The notes beneath the pieces are model-generated. The model worked only from the letters and a program-made list of their open reading frames with translations. It had not been told where the DNA came from and searched no databases. From Scytonema sp. UIC 10036 (GTDB lineage: Bacteria; Cyanobacteriota; Cyanobacteriia; Cyanobacteriales; Nostocaceae): a stretch of DNA of 64,000 nt. Made by a program: the position numbers and the translations under genes. This document shows, piece after piece, positions 44,254 to 53,411 of this stretch; within the stretch, counting starts at the first letter, position 1, and each line of letters begins with the position of its first letter. The stretch covers positions 1 to 64,000 of the forward strand of contig NZ_WJFC01000003.1 of assembly GCF_009725235.1 (NCBI RefSeq). Reading direction: 5' to 3'.

Positions 44254-44285
44254 ATATTAAACCTTAATAGTGGAAAACTAGTGGA
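44254..44285 (-). promoter_or_regulatory. TCCAC-type stress promoter, copy 13
   Basis: Minus strand: box TCCACTAGTTTTCCACTATT (44285-44266), then TAATAT (44259-44254). It points toward the PRC-barrel gene at 44200. Confidence 0.82.
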
Positions 44286-44379
44286 GACTATCATTAGTCT
44301 TTGATAATTCGTCCGTTAACTTATCAACAACTCACTAAGTCTTCGATCCAGCGAACTGGATACCTACCTTCGGTCTGAG

Positions 44380-45053
44380 CTAAAAGGTATCGAGTTGATG
44401 TATCGTTAACGCTTCTGGCATTGGGTAACGCCCGTCGAGTTTCTTGAGGTCTGTATAGTGGCGGGTAGATGATGCCAAGTCTTTGGGGTATGTCTGCTCA
44501 TTCACGCCAATAAACTGACCGTGTTTGCGTGCTCGACCCAGAATAGACCGCCATTCATCTATCGAAGCAATACCAAGAGAGCGAATACCGTTTGAGAACA
44601 GGTTGGCGTAAATTTCATCGTAGGGCTTAAGTCCTGTGGATGATTAAAAACAATCCGACGAATACGAAAGCCATGCTCGCGGGCAAACTGCTCCACATCC
44701 TCGCGTAAAGCTGGTTCAAAACCCCACTCTGACTCTGGCAATCTGCCATTAGGAGCGGGCGGGTTCCACTGTTGGTGGTCAGAACGATATCTTTGGAGAA
44801 AGTCGGCGATTTGCTGGCTATTTTGAAAATATTCTTCTGGACATAGGTCACCTTTGCCGCCAAACTGGAATATATGGCGCTCTCCTGCATGACTAGATAA
44901 CCAGGTGTATTGGCACTCTAGTAAAAATAGCGTTGCACCGGGCGCTAAATTCTCCTTCAGGAACTGCTTGAATTCCGCGCCCAAACGAATTCGCTTAGTC
45001 CGGAAGTAGGTAACAGCAGGAACTTTCAAGCGGTCTTGGTTGGGGTCGTGCAT
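44380..45053 (-). pseudogene. Hypothetical gene with a frameshift near its middle-end
   Basis: From ATG 45053 the frame gives RTKRIRLGAEFKQFLKENLA, FQFGGKGDLCPEEYFQ and LREDVEQFAREHGFRIRRIV, then breaks at about 44620. One frame over, the sequence continues KPYDEIYANLFSNGIRSLGI, DEWRSILGRARKHGQFIGVN and PEALTIHQLDTF to a stop at 44380-44382. A single base lost in GACTTAAGCCC explains it. The restored product would be about 224 residues. I cannot name the family. Either a recent pseudogene or a sequencing error in this one position. Confidence 0.7.
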
Positions 45054-45244
45054 TTGGTATACCCACAGTACGAAATTTATAACGACTTTTAACTTAAAAA
45101 TGGGGAGTATATGTTAAAAGTTACAGGGAAAAAAATTTATATTTTCCAACTTTACTTTTTATTGGTATTAGTGTAAGCAATTTATGGTAAGTAATTAGAT
45201 AATTCCTCATGGATGCAATTGCGATCGCATGACTTTAATAATCC
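45054..45244. other. Spacer
   Basis: AT-rich spacer before the small membrane gene; nothing supported. Confidence 0.4.
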
Positions 45245-45391
45245 TTAGTAAGGTTCTCCAAGGACTTCAGGGCTTTCCCTCGTTTCTTGACTGGCGTGAA
45301 AAATTATTGAACCAAGCACGAAGATTGCTAGGCTAGCGCAAATTAATACGAAGCCACGTATCAATATATCACTGGGACACGGTTTTTTCAT
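45245..45391 (-). CDS. Small membrane protein, 48 residues
   Basis: ATG 45391 to TAA 45245. One membrane helix (IRGFVLICASLAIFVLGSII) after a short basic start (MKKPCPSD) and a polar acidic tail (HASQETRESPEVLGEPY). Hydrophobic-helix-plus-tail layout and a clean stop support a real gene; the ribosome binding site is weak (AGAAG). Family unknown. It follows the HtrA gene on the same strand. Confidence 0.5.
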   Translation of the reverse strand: MKKPCPSDILIRGFVLICASLAIFVLGSIIFHASQETRESPEVLGEPY

Positions 45392-45489
45392 TCTTCTGAG
45401 TACAGCCTCTATGGTTTATTTATTTCAGGTTACAATTAAGATTTCTCTCTTTTGTTATAGTTTTTACACTGTGTAGCCAATCCGGCAAA

Positions 45490-46746
45490 TCATCTGGAAG
45501 TAGTACCTGTAGGAGATGGAAGTGGTTCGGGTTGTAATGTAAATTGCAAATTCTGCCCATTACGTAATACTTCAATTTGCAGATTGTTATTTAAACCACT
45601 CTTTTCCAGAATCTGCTGAACTTCTTCAGTAGTGTTAACAGGTTGATTGTTAATTTCTTGGATAACGTCTCCTGCAAACAATCCACTTCTTGCAGCCGGA
45701 GAATTGGGAACAATGCGAACAACAAGAATTCCTCGCTCTGCCCCAATCCGAATATTACTGTTTGGAGAATTATTTATTCTTTGCTTAACTTCGGGTGTTA
45801 AGGTAAGCGTCTGAAGACCTATGTAAGGATATTCAACTTTCCCCTAGGTAATTAGTTGTTGAGCAATTCTTTGAGCTGTGTCGATAGGAATAGCAAAGCC
45901 TATACCTTCAGCTCCTTGAATAATCGCGGTGTTGACTCCTAATACTTGACCGCGAGCATTTAGTAATGGTCCACCAGAATTTCCGGGATTAATTGCAGCA
46001 TCGGTTTGAATATAGCTACTGGGTCTGCTAGAAAGATTTAAAGAACGGTTGATAGCACTGATAACACCGACTGTTACTGTTTGCTGTAAACCTAAGGGAT
46101 TACCAATAGCAACTGCCCACTGTCCTGGTTGTACAGAGTCGGAATTTGCGATTTCTACCGTTGGCAAGTTCTCACCTGGAATTTGCACAACTGCGATATC
46201 AGTTACAGGGTCTTTCCCCAACACCTTACCCTCAAAAGTGCGACCATCCGAAAATGACACCGTCACTGTATCTGCATCATTAACAACGTGAGCGTTAGTG
46301 AGAATTTGACCGTTGGGATTGATAACAAAACCAGAACCAAGACCCCGCACAACTCGCTCTTGAGGCTGTGCTGGTAGAGCTTCGCCAAAAAAGCGCCGAA
46401 AGAATGGATCGTTAAACTCATCGGGCAATTGTGGAGTTTGAGTTCTTACGGTTCGGGAAGTATTAATTTGAACTACCGCAGGTTCTACTTTTTCGACAAC
46501 TTCAACAACAAAGTTGCTATCCTCAGCAGTTGGGGTGAGAGGTCGCGAACTTTGATTTTGTGGCTGATTAATTACTGGAGATGGAGAAGAAACGCCTGGA
46601 GGACGAAGTTCTCTGGACAAATCTCCATTACAGCCACTCAAAAAGCCCACAACTAAGCCAACAAAAGGTAGCAAAGGGTAAGTTGTTGGTTTTTGCCAAG
46701 AAAACGTACCTATAGTCTGACTTTTTTTAGTTACAGCGATTTGCAT
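45490..46746 (-). pseudogene. HtrA/HhoA-type serine protease split by an in-frame TAG
   Basis: A lipoprotein-like or exported start (FLSGCNG at about residue 38) is followed by a trypsin domain with His in ILTNAHVV, Asp in [11 protein letters not shown] and Ser in [12 protein letters not shown]. The frame then meets TAG at 45844-45846, directly after QRIAQQLIT, and continues in the same frame as GKVEYPYIGLQ and a full PDZ domain (RSGLFAGDVIQEINNQPVNT) to a normal stop at 45490. Homologues normally have a lysine or similar residue here. The protein is cut to 300 residues without its PDZ, unless the stop is suppressed or the base is wrong. The protease domain is complete, so the short form could be active. 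Promoter copy 14 lies 60 bases upstream. Confidence 0.88.
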
Positions 46747-46807
46747 CTTTATCTTTAGTTCTCAGTTGAGATAGTTCAGTTCGTAGAAGTAAAATTATTG
46801 TAATTTC

Positions 46808-46839
46808 AGCGTAAGTATCAATAGTGGAAAACTGGTGGA
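46808..46839 (-). promoter_or_regulatory. TCCAC-type stress promoter, copy 14
   Basis: Minus strand: box TCCACCAGTTTTCCACTATT (46839-46820), then TACGCT (46813-46808). It points toward the HtrA gene at 46746. Confidence 0.82.
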
Positions 46840-47200
46840 AAAAGTTTGTAATTTCTTAGTTAAATTTTTATGTGTTCTCGATAGCAGCAAATTGTTAAGT
46901 AATTAGATAGAAATAACTACAAGTTTGCTCTGGATAGGGTTTGGTTTTTCGATCAAATTTTATGTCATTTATTTTGTCTTGCTACTTTTTCTGATTTTCA
47001 AAGATGACTTTTAATGAATTTCTTTTAAGATTTTATACTTGTATTAAAGGCTTCTAAATATTGGTATCTATCTTCTATCTATGGGAAGAAAAATTATAGC
47101 CTACTTTTTCCATAAGTTTATCCGCAAGTTTAATGAAACTTATCTCTGCTATTCCTAACTTTAAGGTGGTAAATATTTTAAAAGTTAATGAAGTTACACT
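46840..47200. other. Divergent spacer
   Basis: About 360 AT-rich bases between the HtrA promoter and the antiporter gene. I see no second promoter box of the TCCAC type on the antiporter side. Confidence 0.4.
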
Positions 47201-48475
47201 ATGGATAATTTAAGCTCCAGTGAGATTAACATTGCCCTATTGACTCTAGGCGGATTGGTGTTAGTACTGGGACTGTTTTCTGGTTTTCTCAAAAAGCGAT
47301 TGTGGCTTTCTGACCCCCTGATGGCACTGTTAGCTGGAGTGCTGTTAAGTCCAGGAGTTTTTGGCTTAATTCACCTGACGCATTGGGGTAAACCGGAAAC
47401 AATTTTGGAAGAGGGGGCAAGACTGGCAATTGCCATTCAGGTGATGGGAGTAGCACTGCGCCTCCCAAAAGAGTATATATTCAACAATCGGCGCATTCTG
47501 TTTATCTTGCTGGGGCTGTTAATGCCACTGATGTGGCTAGCTAGTGGATTGCTGGTGTACCTGATCTTGGGTCTTCCTGTCTGGGTGTCCTTGTTAGTGG
47601 GAGCAGTACTCACACCCACTGACCCTGTAGTTTCTAGCTCTGTAGTGACCGGGAAAGTGGCAGAGGAAAACTTACCCGATCGCATCCGCAATGCTATCTC
47701 TGCTGAATCTGCTGCCAATGATGGGCTGGCTTACCCCTTTGTCTTGCTACCAATTCTCATATTGACGCGCCCAACGGGAGAAGCTCTTTGGCATTGGTTC
47801 GGAAAAACCCTGCTTTGGGAAGTGGGGGGAGCTTTACTTGTAGGAGCTTTAATAGGCTTAGCGGCAGGGAAACTCTTAAAGTGGGCTGAACGCAGGCAAA
47901 CTGTGAATAAGCCCTCCTTTCTGGCTTATACTATTGCCCTTTCGCTAGTGGTACTGGGGTTTGTCAAGTTGATTGGTTGTGATGGTATCTTTGCAGTTTT
48001 TGCCGCCGGAATTGCGTTTGACCAAGTTGTAGGTGGTCAAGAAAGATCGGAAGAAGAGGGGGTACAGGAGGCAATAGACCGCTTTTTCACCACAAATATT
48101 TTCTTGCTGCTAGGGTTGTATCTTCCGTGGCAGAAGTGGCTGGAGTTAGGATGGAAGGGTATGCTGTTGGTTATTGCCGTACTCTTCCTGCGCCGACTTC
48201 CAGCTGTCCTAGTGTTGCGTCCGTTTTTAGGCAAGCTTAAAAAGCTACCTGATGCCTTATTCATTGGCTGGTTTGGTCCCATTGGTGCAGCAGCACTCTT
48301 TTATGCTTTTCTTTCTATGCGTAAGACAGGTTTGGAGGAACCTTGGGTAGTTGCTAGCTTGGTCATCTGCGCCTCTATCCTTGTTCATGGTTTCACTGCT
48401 ACACCTTTGGCTACACTGTACGCAAAGATTCATGAAAAGCGTTCAGCAGATAGGTTGAGCCACTCCGCACACTAA
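47201..48475 (+). CDS. Cation:proton antiporter, NhaP/CPA1 type
   Basis: A 424-residue membrane protein with about 12 hydrophobic segments. The family core is VGAVLTPTDPVVSSSVVTGK (the T-D-P ion-binding region) and RIRNAISAESAANDGLAYPF (the E-S-x-x-N-D helix). These are the Na+/H+ antiporter ion-binding motifs of CPA1. It would remove sodium in exchange for protons during salt or alkaline stress. No TCCAC promoter was found upstream. Confidence 0.92.
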   Translation: MDNLSSSEINIALLTLGGLVLVLGLFSGFLKKRLWLSDPLMALLAGVLLSPGVFGLIHLTHWGKPETILEEGARLAIAIQVMGVALRLPKEYIFNNRRILFILLGLLMPLMWLASGLLVYLILGLPVWVSLLVGAVLTPTDPVVSSSVVTGKVAEENLPDRIRNAISAESAANDGLAYPFVLLPILILTRPTGEALWHWFGKTLLWEVGGALLVGALIGLAAGKLLKWAERRQTVNKPSFLAYTIALSLVVLGFVKLIGCDGIFAVFAAGIAFDQVVGGQERSEEEGVQEAIDRFFTTNIFLLLGLYLPWQKWLELGWKGMLLVIAVLFLRRLPAVLVLRPFLGKLKKLPDALFIGWFGPIGAAALFYAFLSMRKTGLEEPWVVASLVICASILVHGFTATPLATLYAKIHEKRSADRLSHSAH

Positions 48476-48520
48476 GGCTCCCGTATGTTTTAGGTGTTTC
48501 ATAATTAACCGAACTTAATA

Positions 48521-49930
48521 TCAATTACTAGTTCCTAGCACTCCAAGTAACTGAAGCAGATAGATAATGGCAAAGACGGCGAAAAAGACACCAGCGATCG
48601 CCGTTGCGCCTAAGGTAAACTTGGAGGGACGCAATTCCTTTGGCAGCATCCGGTAGTTTAGGTAGAGAGTTAGCCCAGTGACGATGGGGATGTGGGCAGC
48701 TTCAATTGCTCCTGCCGTTTGCAACAAGCCAACAGGTCTACCGAAGAACAAGTAGATAGCGATCGGTAGAATGGCTAGCAAAACCACAATATAAACACGT
48801 TGTAAAAACTTTTCGCTGTTCCATCGACCCCGGACTCCAAAACCTTGCAGAATAATTTGTGTGCCATCAGCAAACATTCGCCCAAAGCCATCTTCAACTG
48901 ATAAGGTAGTGCTACAGAAGGTAATGAAAACAATAGCCACCATAAACCAGAAGCCAAATGGCCCCCAAAGATTGCCAAGCAGACTACCCAAAGTTTCCGC
49001 GACCTGATTTTCTTTTGGGACTAGCCCCTCTGGACGCAGCAACTCTCCACCAAGAATTAAAAAAGACAGCGCCGCCAACAGCGCACCTACCACCGCTAAG
49101 GTGTTGGAGAAAGTCATCAGAGAAATCCAGCCGCGCAGCTTTTTTCTTTGCTCCTGACTGAGTTGCTTTGGGTCAATTGCCTCTTGTCCTTTGATACCCG
49201 CAGCGCCGTACCCTTTAGCTTCCACCCAATAGGAGTACCACATCAAGCCGGCTGCTCCTGCTAGCATAAAACCCAGCCAAGGTAAGATTTCTTGATATTG
49301 CACGTTATTAGGAATTTGAGGAACTAAACCCCCTGCCAGTTCCCCAATGTTGGGGAAGACAAAAATGGCAGCAACTACCACTGCGATTGTACGGGCGATC
49401 CCCACATAGGAAGAAATTTTTTCCACTACGTTGTATTGCCCTAAAAGGACGATCGCTGCCGTCACAATGATGATAATTACTGTCCACATCTGGACAGTTC
49501 CTCCTGTCATTAAAATCAGTGCTGTGGCGGCAGCACCCGATAATCCTGCAACGGTAGAGATGGCGACAAACACCTGCGGCACCAAAATCAGCCAGACTGC
49601 CCAGTTTTTGGGACCGGGAATTTGCTTGAAACCTTCGAGTATCGTTGCCCCCGTACATACGGAAAAGCGACCTACCTCACGGTTAATAAACCATTTGAGG
49701 ATTACGGCAGCAAGCAGCGCCCATAGGAGAGAATAGCCGTAAAGAGCTGCGATTCTAGGTGTAAACAGTAATTCTCCTGAACCTGCTGCCGAAAGCATCC
49801 ACAAAAAACTCGGTCCCAGCCACAGAAAACGCTGCCAACCCTTTGGCGGCTGCGGTATCTGTCGTTCGCTGCCCTCACTCTGCTTGTTAGATGTCTCTGT
49901 TGAAGAAGTATAATTATTTTTACTGCTCAC
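48521..49930 (-). CDS. NRAMP-like transporter with altered metal-site motifs
   Basis: A 469-residue membrane protein with 11-12 helices in the LeuT-like NRAMP fold. Helix 1 carries LSAAGSGELLFTPRIAALYG in place of the canonical D-P-G-N, and helix 6 carries GLMWYSYWVEAKGYGAAG in place of M-P-H. Thus the manganese/iron ligands of classical NRAMP (Asp, Asn, Met) are not seen. This is the large subgroup annotated as Nramp-family divalent transporters in bacteria, whose substrate may differ (for example magnesium). ATG at 49930 region with a polar N-terminal extension of about 25 residues. Confidence 0.82.
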   Translation of the reverse strand: MSSKNNYTSSTETSNKQSEGSERQIPQPPKGWQRFLWLGPSFLWMLSAAGSGELLFTPRIAALYGYSLLWALLAAVILKWFINREVGRFSVCTGATILEGFKQIPGPKNWAVWLILVPQVFVAISTVAGLSGAAATALILMTGGTVQMWTVIIIIVTAAIVLLGQYNVVEKISSYVGIARTIAVVVAAIFVFPNIGELAGGLVPQIPNNVQYQEILPWLGFMLAGAAGLMWYSYWVEAKGYGAAGIKGQEAIDPKQLSQEQRKKLRGWISLMTFSNTLAVVGALLAALSFLILGGELLRPEGLVPKENQVAETLGSLLGNLWGPFGFWFMVAIVFITFCSTTLSVEDGFGRMFADGTQIILQGFGVRGRWNSEKFLQRVYIVVLLAILPIAIYLFFGRPVGLLQTAGAIEAAHIPIVTGLTLYLNYRMLPKELRPSKFTLGATAIAGVFFAVFAIIYLLQLLGVLGTSN

Positions 49931-50036
49931 TTTTGTGTTATCTCCGCTTGCTTGTGGGACTTATTTCCAAAGTCGAAGGCATGAGCTATTCGCTAATGAC
50001 TGCAATGATGATAGTTAACTAATAAGGTGTCATCAC
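49931..50036. other. Short spacer
   Basis: Between the NRAMP-like gene and the small lipoprotein gene on the same strand; nothing supported. Confidence 0.4.
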
Positions 50037-50174
50037 TTATTGCTGCAAACTAATGTTTTCTGGGGCTATACCCAGACGGTCTTCTTCTTCATATTCGGGT
50101 CTTTCACAGCTAGCGGCAACTGCTAGAAGTGCTCCTATTGCCAGCCAATGACTCAGTTGTTTTGAAACAGTCAT
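50037..50174 (-). CDS. Small lipoprotein, 45 residues
   Basis: ATG 50174 to TAA 50037, with AAGGAG 8 bases before the start. The product has a lipoprotein signal (LAIGALLAVAASC) and an acidic mature part of about 22 residues (ERPEYEEEDRLGIAPENISL). The strong ribosome binding site, lipobox and promoter copy 15 about 180 bases upstream support it as a real gene. Family unknown. Confidence 0.7.
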   Translation of the reverse strand: MTVSKQLSHWLAIGALLAVAASCERPEYEEEDRLGIAPENISLQQ

Positions 50175-50357
50175 TTTTCTTATCTCCTTGTCAGTTTTTG
50201 TCTGAAGTTGTTTGCTTTTTATGGAAAAAAATTAATTAAATACTAAAAATTCATCTTTAACAAATTCAATAACCTGTTAAAACGGAATGTTTAAAAATTC
50301 AAGAAAAATTTGCTATGCTCAACTTAATTGGAGGACTGAGGCTATGTTTACAAATTC

Positions 50358-50389
50358 AGGTTAAACTTCAATAGTGGAAAACTTGTGGA
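50358..50389 (-). promoter_or_regulatory. TCCAC-type stress promoter, copy 15
   Basis: Minus strand: box TCCACAAGTTTTCCACTATT (50389-50370), then TAACCT (50363-50358). The next gene in this direction is the small lipoprotein at 50174. Confidence 0.82.
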
Positions 50390-50499
50390 GAATTCAAGCA
50401 CCTTCTCTGAATTAGTTGACTCATGACTGCTAAAAAGCGTGTAATACCGTTTTCAGATGAAGATGCATAGAAAAAACTCCGCCATCTGTGGCATCTTAC

Positions 50500-50961
50500 T
50501 CATAATTGGTTGCAAAGATTAGTAATACTGGGCACTCCTCTAGTTTTGGGAATCGTACTACTTTGGCATCCCAGATTCTCTCGATATGGCGCTCCCATTA
50601 AACTTGGAGTTCCGGTTGGATAACCCCTGCGGTTGCGAACTTCTGCAAGTAGTCCAGCCCTACCCAATCGCTGAGTAATGGCGTTAGGACGACAAACTTG
50701 AGGAACCACAACTCGTTGGTTGTAAGGCCATTCGTAGTAGATACTAGGGCAGGGGTTACGTGGGTAGCCTGCAACTTCAGCTACTCTAATTTGAGATAAT
50801 GGTAACACGGCTTGTGTTCTAGACATATTCTGCTGCCTGGGCAATTGAGCCACAGGTTCAGCCAAAGCAGCATTGGGAATAGCTGAAATACCGACGAGTA
50901 TGCTACCAAACGTGGTTCCAATTAACCCTGCATATTTTGTAAATTGTTGAAAACGATTCAT
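50500..50961 (-). CDS. Secreted cysteine-containing protein, family of 11412
   Basis: A 153-residue protein with a signal segment (GTTFGSILVGISAIPNAALA) and a mature part with CPSIYYEWPYNQRVVVPQVC, shared with the protein at 11412-11738. The C-terminal half adds GYPTGTPSLMGAPYRENLGC and ends with a cysteine pair region. AGGAGG precedes the ATG. Secreted, function unknown. No TCCAC box is immediately upstream. Confidence 0.78.
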   Translation of the reverse strand: MNRFQQFTKYAGLIGTTFGSILVGISAIPNAALAEPVAQLPRQQNMSRTQAVLPLSQIRVAEVAGYPRNPCPSIYYEWPYNQRVVVPQVCRPNAITQRLGRAGLLAEVRNRRGYPTGTPSLMGAPYRENLGCQSSTIPKTRGVPSITNLCNQL

Positions 50962-51466
50962 AAAAACCTCCTAAAGGATTCAATTGACTATTGCAAGACA
51001 AACTGCAAACGGTGCTGTTTTAGAGCCATTTCACAGCAGTTCATTCATGTAGTTGTTAGAAACTGCCGTGCAAGTCGCAAAAGCTTTACAGTGCAAAGTT
51101 TCTAGAAAAATTTTCTAATTTTGTCTAGAGCATGGAAATTTTGACGGATTGTACGCGTTATTTTTAGCTGTACCAATTCAACCATTTGGTTTTTGAGATC
51201 GCCGATCCCTTATAACTATGTTTCAAAATGCTGTGCCGAATAACTTAAGGTTTAAATGGTATAGCTAATACTCAAGGAAAAAGTTTTTCGACCATCATGT
51301 AGCGGCAAATCACAACTTTGCTACTGCTGCATCCAATTCGCGTATTACAATTCGATATTAAACAACTTAGCAATTTTATTCTTCATGCTATTGAAGAATA
51401 AATTAATCTATCTAATGGGAGAAGATAAGTTAATAGTTAATAAACCTACAAAACTACCAAGTCTTC
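50962..51466. other. Intergenic region upstream of promoter copy 16
   Basis: About 500 AT-rich bases between the divergently oriented secreted-protein gene and promoter copy 16. No gene or strong hairpin seen. Confidence 0.4.
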
Positions 51467-51498
51467 TCCACCAGTTTTCCACCATTGGAACTTAAACT
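51467..51498 (+). promoter_or_regulatory. TCCAC-type stress promoter, copy 16
   Basis: Box TCCACCAGTTTTCCACCATT at 51467-51486; hexamer TAAACT at 51493-51498. It points toward the patatin gene at 51945, which gives a long leader of about 440 bases. Confidence 0.78.
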
Positions 51499-51944
51499 CA
51501 AGCTATGTCTTGCTTTTCACAACTACTCTTGAAAATTAAGCCAGCAACGGAGTACAGCAACAAACCTGTACCTGTATAAGTTTCAAAAGATGTGTATTTC
51601 TAAGCAATTTTGCAACAAGATGTATGGCATCATTTCATGAATTTAGCATTGGATTGTGTAGGGCAAGCCATAAGTCTCCTTACCAAGAAGATAAGGCGTT
51701 ATGAAGCAAACCAGCTCTAACGCTTATATCTCTTTCCTGTTCAGCAATTGGACTGCTCCCTAATTTTTAACTACAATTGCACACTAGAACCTTACTTTGA
51801 CAAACTAAATGATGCCCGAGCTAAAACGTATTAAGAAAGGCTGGCAAATTAAGAGGAAGCATAACAGAACAGAAATATAAGAAACCTGCAAGCAGATTTT
51901 CCAGCCAAGAAATTTTTAACCTGTGAAAGTTAAGGACAAGAGCT
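51499..51944 (+). other. Long leader before the patatin gene
   Basis: About 445 transcribed bases if promoter copy 16 is used. It holds two micro-ORFs (one from ATG 51700 of about 20 codons, one from ATG 51810 of about 23 codons, basic), neither with a good ribosome binding site. No known riboswitch fold recognised. Confidence 0.35.
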
Positions 51945-53123
51945 ATGCCTTTTCGGATTTTAAGCTTGGATGGTGGAGGTATTCGAGGAGTCATTGCTGC
52001 TAAGATGCTAGCAGCAATTGAAAAGCGAATCGATCAACCTTTGAATGAGTACTTTAATTTGATTGCTGGAACATCAACAGGAGCCATTTTAGCAACTGCG
52101 ATCGCCATAGGGCGCAGTAGTGAGGAAATTGTTGAATTATACAAACAAAAAAGCTCAGCTATCTTTCCTTACAGAAGCCGTTTTTCCTTAGCGCGAATTC
52201 CCTTAATTTTGCAGTACGGTTTGTCCGCTCCCAAGTTCTCAGACGATGGTTTGATTCAAGTTCTTAAACAAGCTTTTGGGAAAACAAGACTTTTTGATGT
52301 CCTTTCACCATTACTGTTAATTCTCTCCTACGACACGATTACCCGAAAACCAATTATTTTTAAAAGCTGGCGTCAAGACAAAGATTATGAGAATGTACCG
52401 CTCTGGGAAGCGTGTGTCTGTTCGGCATCAGCTCCAACTTATTTTCCAGCACATAAACTAGACAAAAAAGTTAATGGTATAGTACAAAATGCATCTGCAT
52501 ATACAGTCAAGCTAGATGAAAATGCGTCAAAAGTTGACGATGTATATAACAATACAAATATTTTCATCACTCGTGGTACGGGCGGCGGTCAAGCTCGCAC
52601 CCTCGTAAAGTATGAGGGATTTACTCGAATAGCGAAGATAAACCAACCTTGGGATGTTATTCCTGACAATACCTCTACCTACTTAATTAATTTTTTATAC
52701 TCTGCCATTGATGGTGGTGTTGCTGCCAACAACCCCTCTGCTAGTGCTGTTGCTGAAGCACTGAGGTTAGGCTACGCAATTGAAGATATTACCGTCCTTT
52801 CAATAGGAACAGGCGATCGCACGCGGATAATTCCTTACAAACAAGCGCGAGAATCGGGTCTAATAGAATGGGCACAACCACTGATTGGTGTTTTGTTTGA
52901 TGCCTCATCAGACGTTTACGAGTACATTGCCAACCAAATAATGCATAATCGCCTCTTACGCTTGCAATTCAAACTCGATCGGCAGCTAACGGGGCAACGT
53001 TTAAGCGATGATATTGATGATGCAACTCAAGAGAATATCAACAATTTGATAGAAGCGGCAGAGGTTTATATTAACCAACAGCAGGTACAAAAAAAATTGC
53101 AAGAATTTTTGCAAATGAGTTAA
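51945..53123 (+). CDS. Patatin-like phospholipase
   Basis: A 392-residue enzyme that would hydrolyse acyl chains from membrane lipids. It starts RILSLDGGGIRGVIAAKMLA (oxyanion hole G-G-G-x-R-G) and carries the nucleophile motif NLIAGTSTGAIL (Ser at about residue 45) and the catalytic Asp in SAIDGGVAANNPS (about 265). No membrane segment or partner domain. The context has no cyclic-nucleotide synthase, so it does not look like a CBASS effector. AAGGACAAGAG precedes the ATG; the promoter is probably copy 16. Confidence 0.92.
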   Translation: MPFRILSLDGGGIRGVIAAKMLAAIEKRIDQPLNEYFNLIAGTSTGAILATAIAIGRSSEEIVELYKQKSSAIFPYRSRFSLARIPLILQYGLSAPKFSDDGLIQVLKQAFGKTRLFDVLSPLLLILSYDTITRKPIIFKSWRQDKDYENVPLWEACVCSASAPTYFPAHKLDKKVNGIVQNASAYTVKLDENASKVDDVYNNTNIFITRGTGGGQARTLVKYEGFTRIAKINQPWDVIPDNTSTYLINFLYSAIDGGVAANNPSASAVAEALRLGYAIEDITVLSIGTGDRTRIIPYKQARESGLIEWAQPLIGVLFDASSDVYEYIANQIMHNRLLRLQFKLDRQLTGQRLSDDIDDATQENINNLIEAAEVYINQQQVQKKLQEFLQMS

Positions 53124-53239
53124 TAGTCAAGAACTACCTGTCTGTCATTCTGTAGCAATCCTAAATGTTTTGTAAGAAAATACCTAGTCATACTGGTCGA
53201 AATTCATGTAAAATTTTATTTGCTCTTAGCGATTAAAAA

Positions 53240-53335
53240 TCGTTGCTATACAAATAAAACCTGCCTACGCAGGTTATTTTAATAAGTCCACGTAGGAGGA
53301 CTTTGTTTGTATAGTAGCGAATTATATTCGCCCTA
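53240..53335. repeat. Palindromic repeat related to the MITE interior
   Basis: CTATACAAATAAAACCTGCC, then AAGTCCACGTAGGAGGACTT and TTTGTATAGTAGCGAATTATATTCGCC form nested hairpins related to the interior of the 16383-16547 element. Terminal repeats are absent. Confidence 0.6.
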
Positions 53336-53411
53336 TGAGTTATCAATATAGCTTTTACAGAGGTGTTGTGGAAATCCTCAAGCTACGATCTCTAAACCTA
53401 AGCTAAAATTA

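Noticed and set aside
51945..53123. Patatin as CBASS or other phage-defence effector
   Set aside because: No cGAS-like synthase, ubiquitin-like or other defence gene adjacent; promoter and neighbours point to envelope stress.
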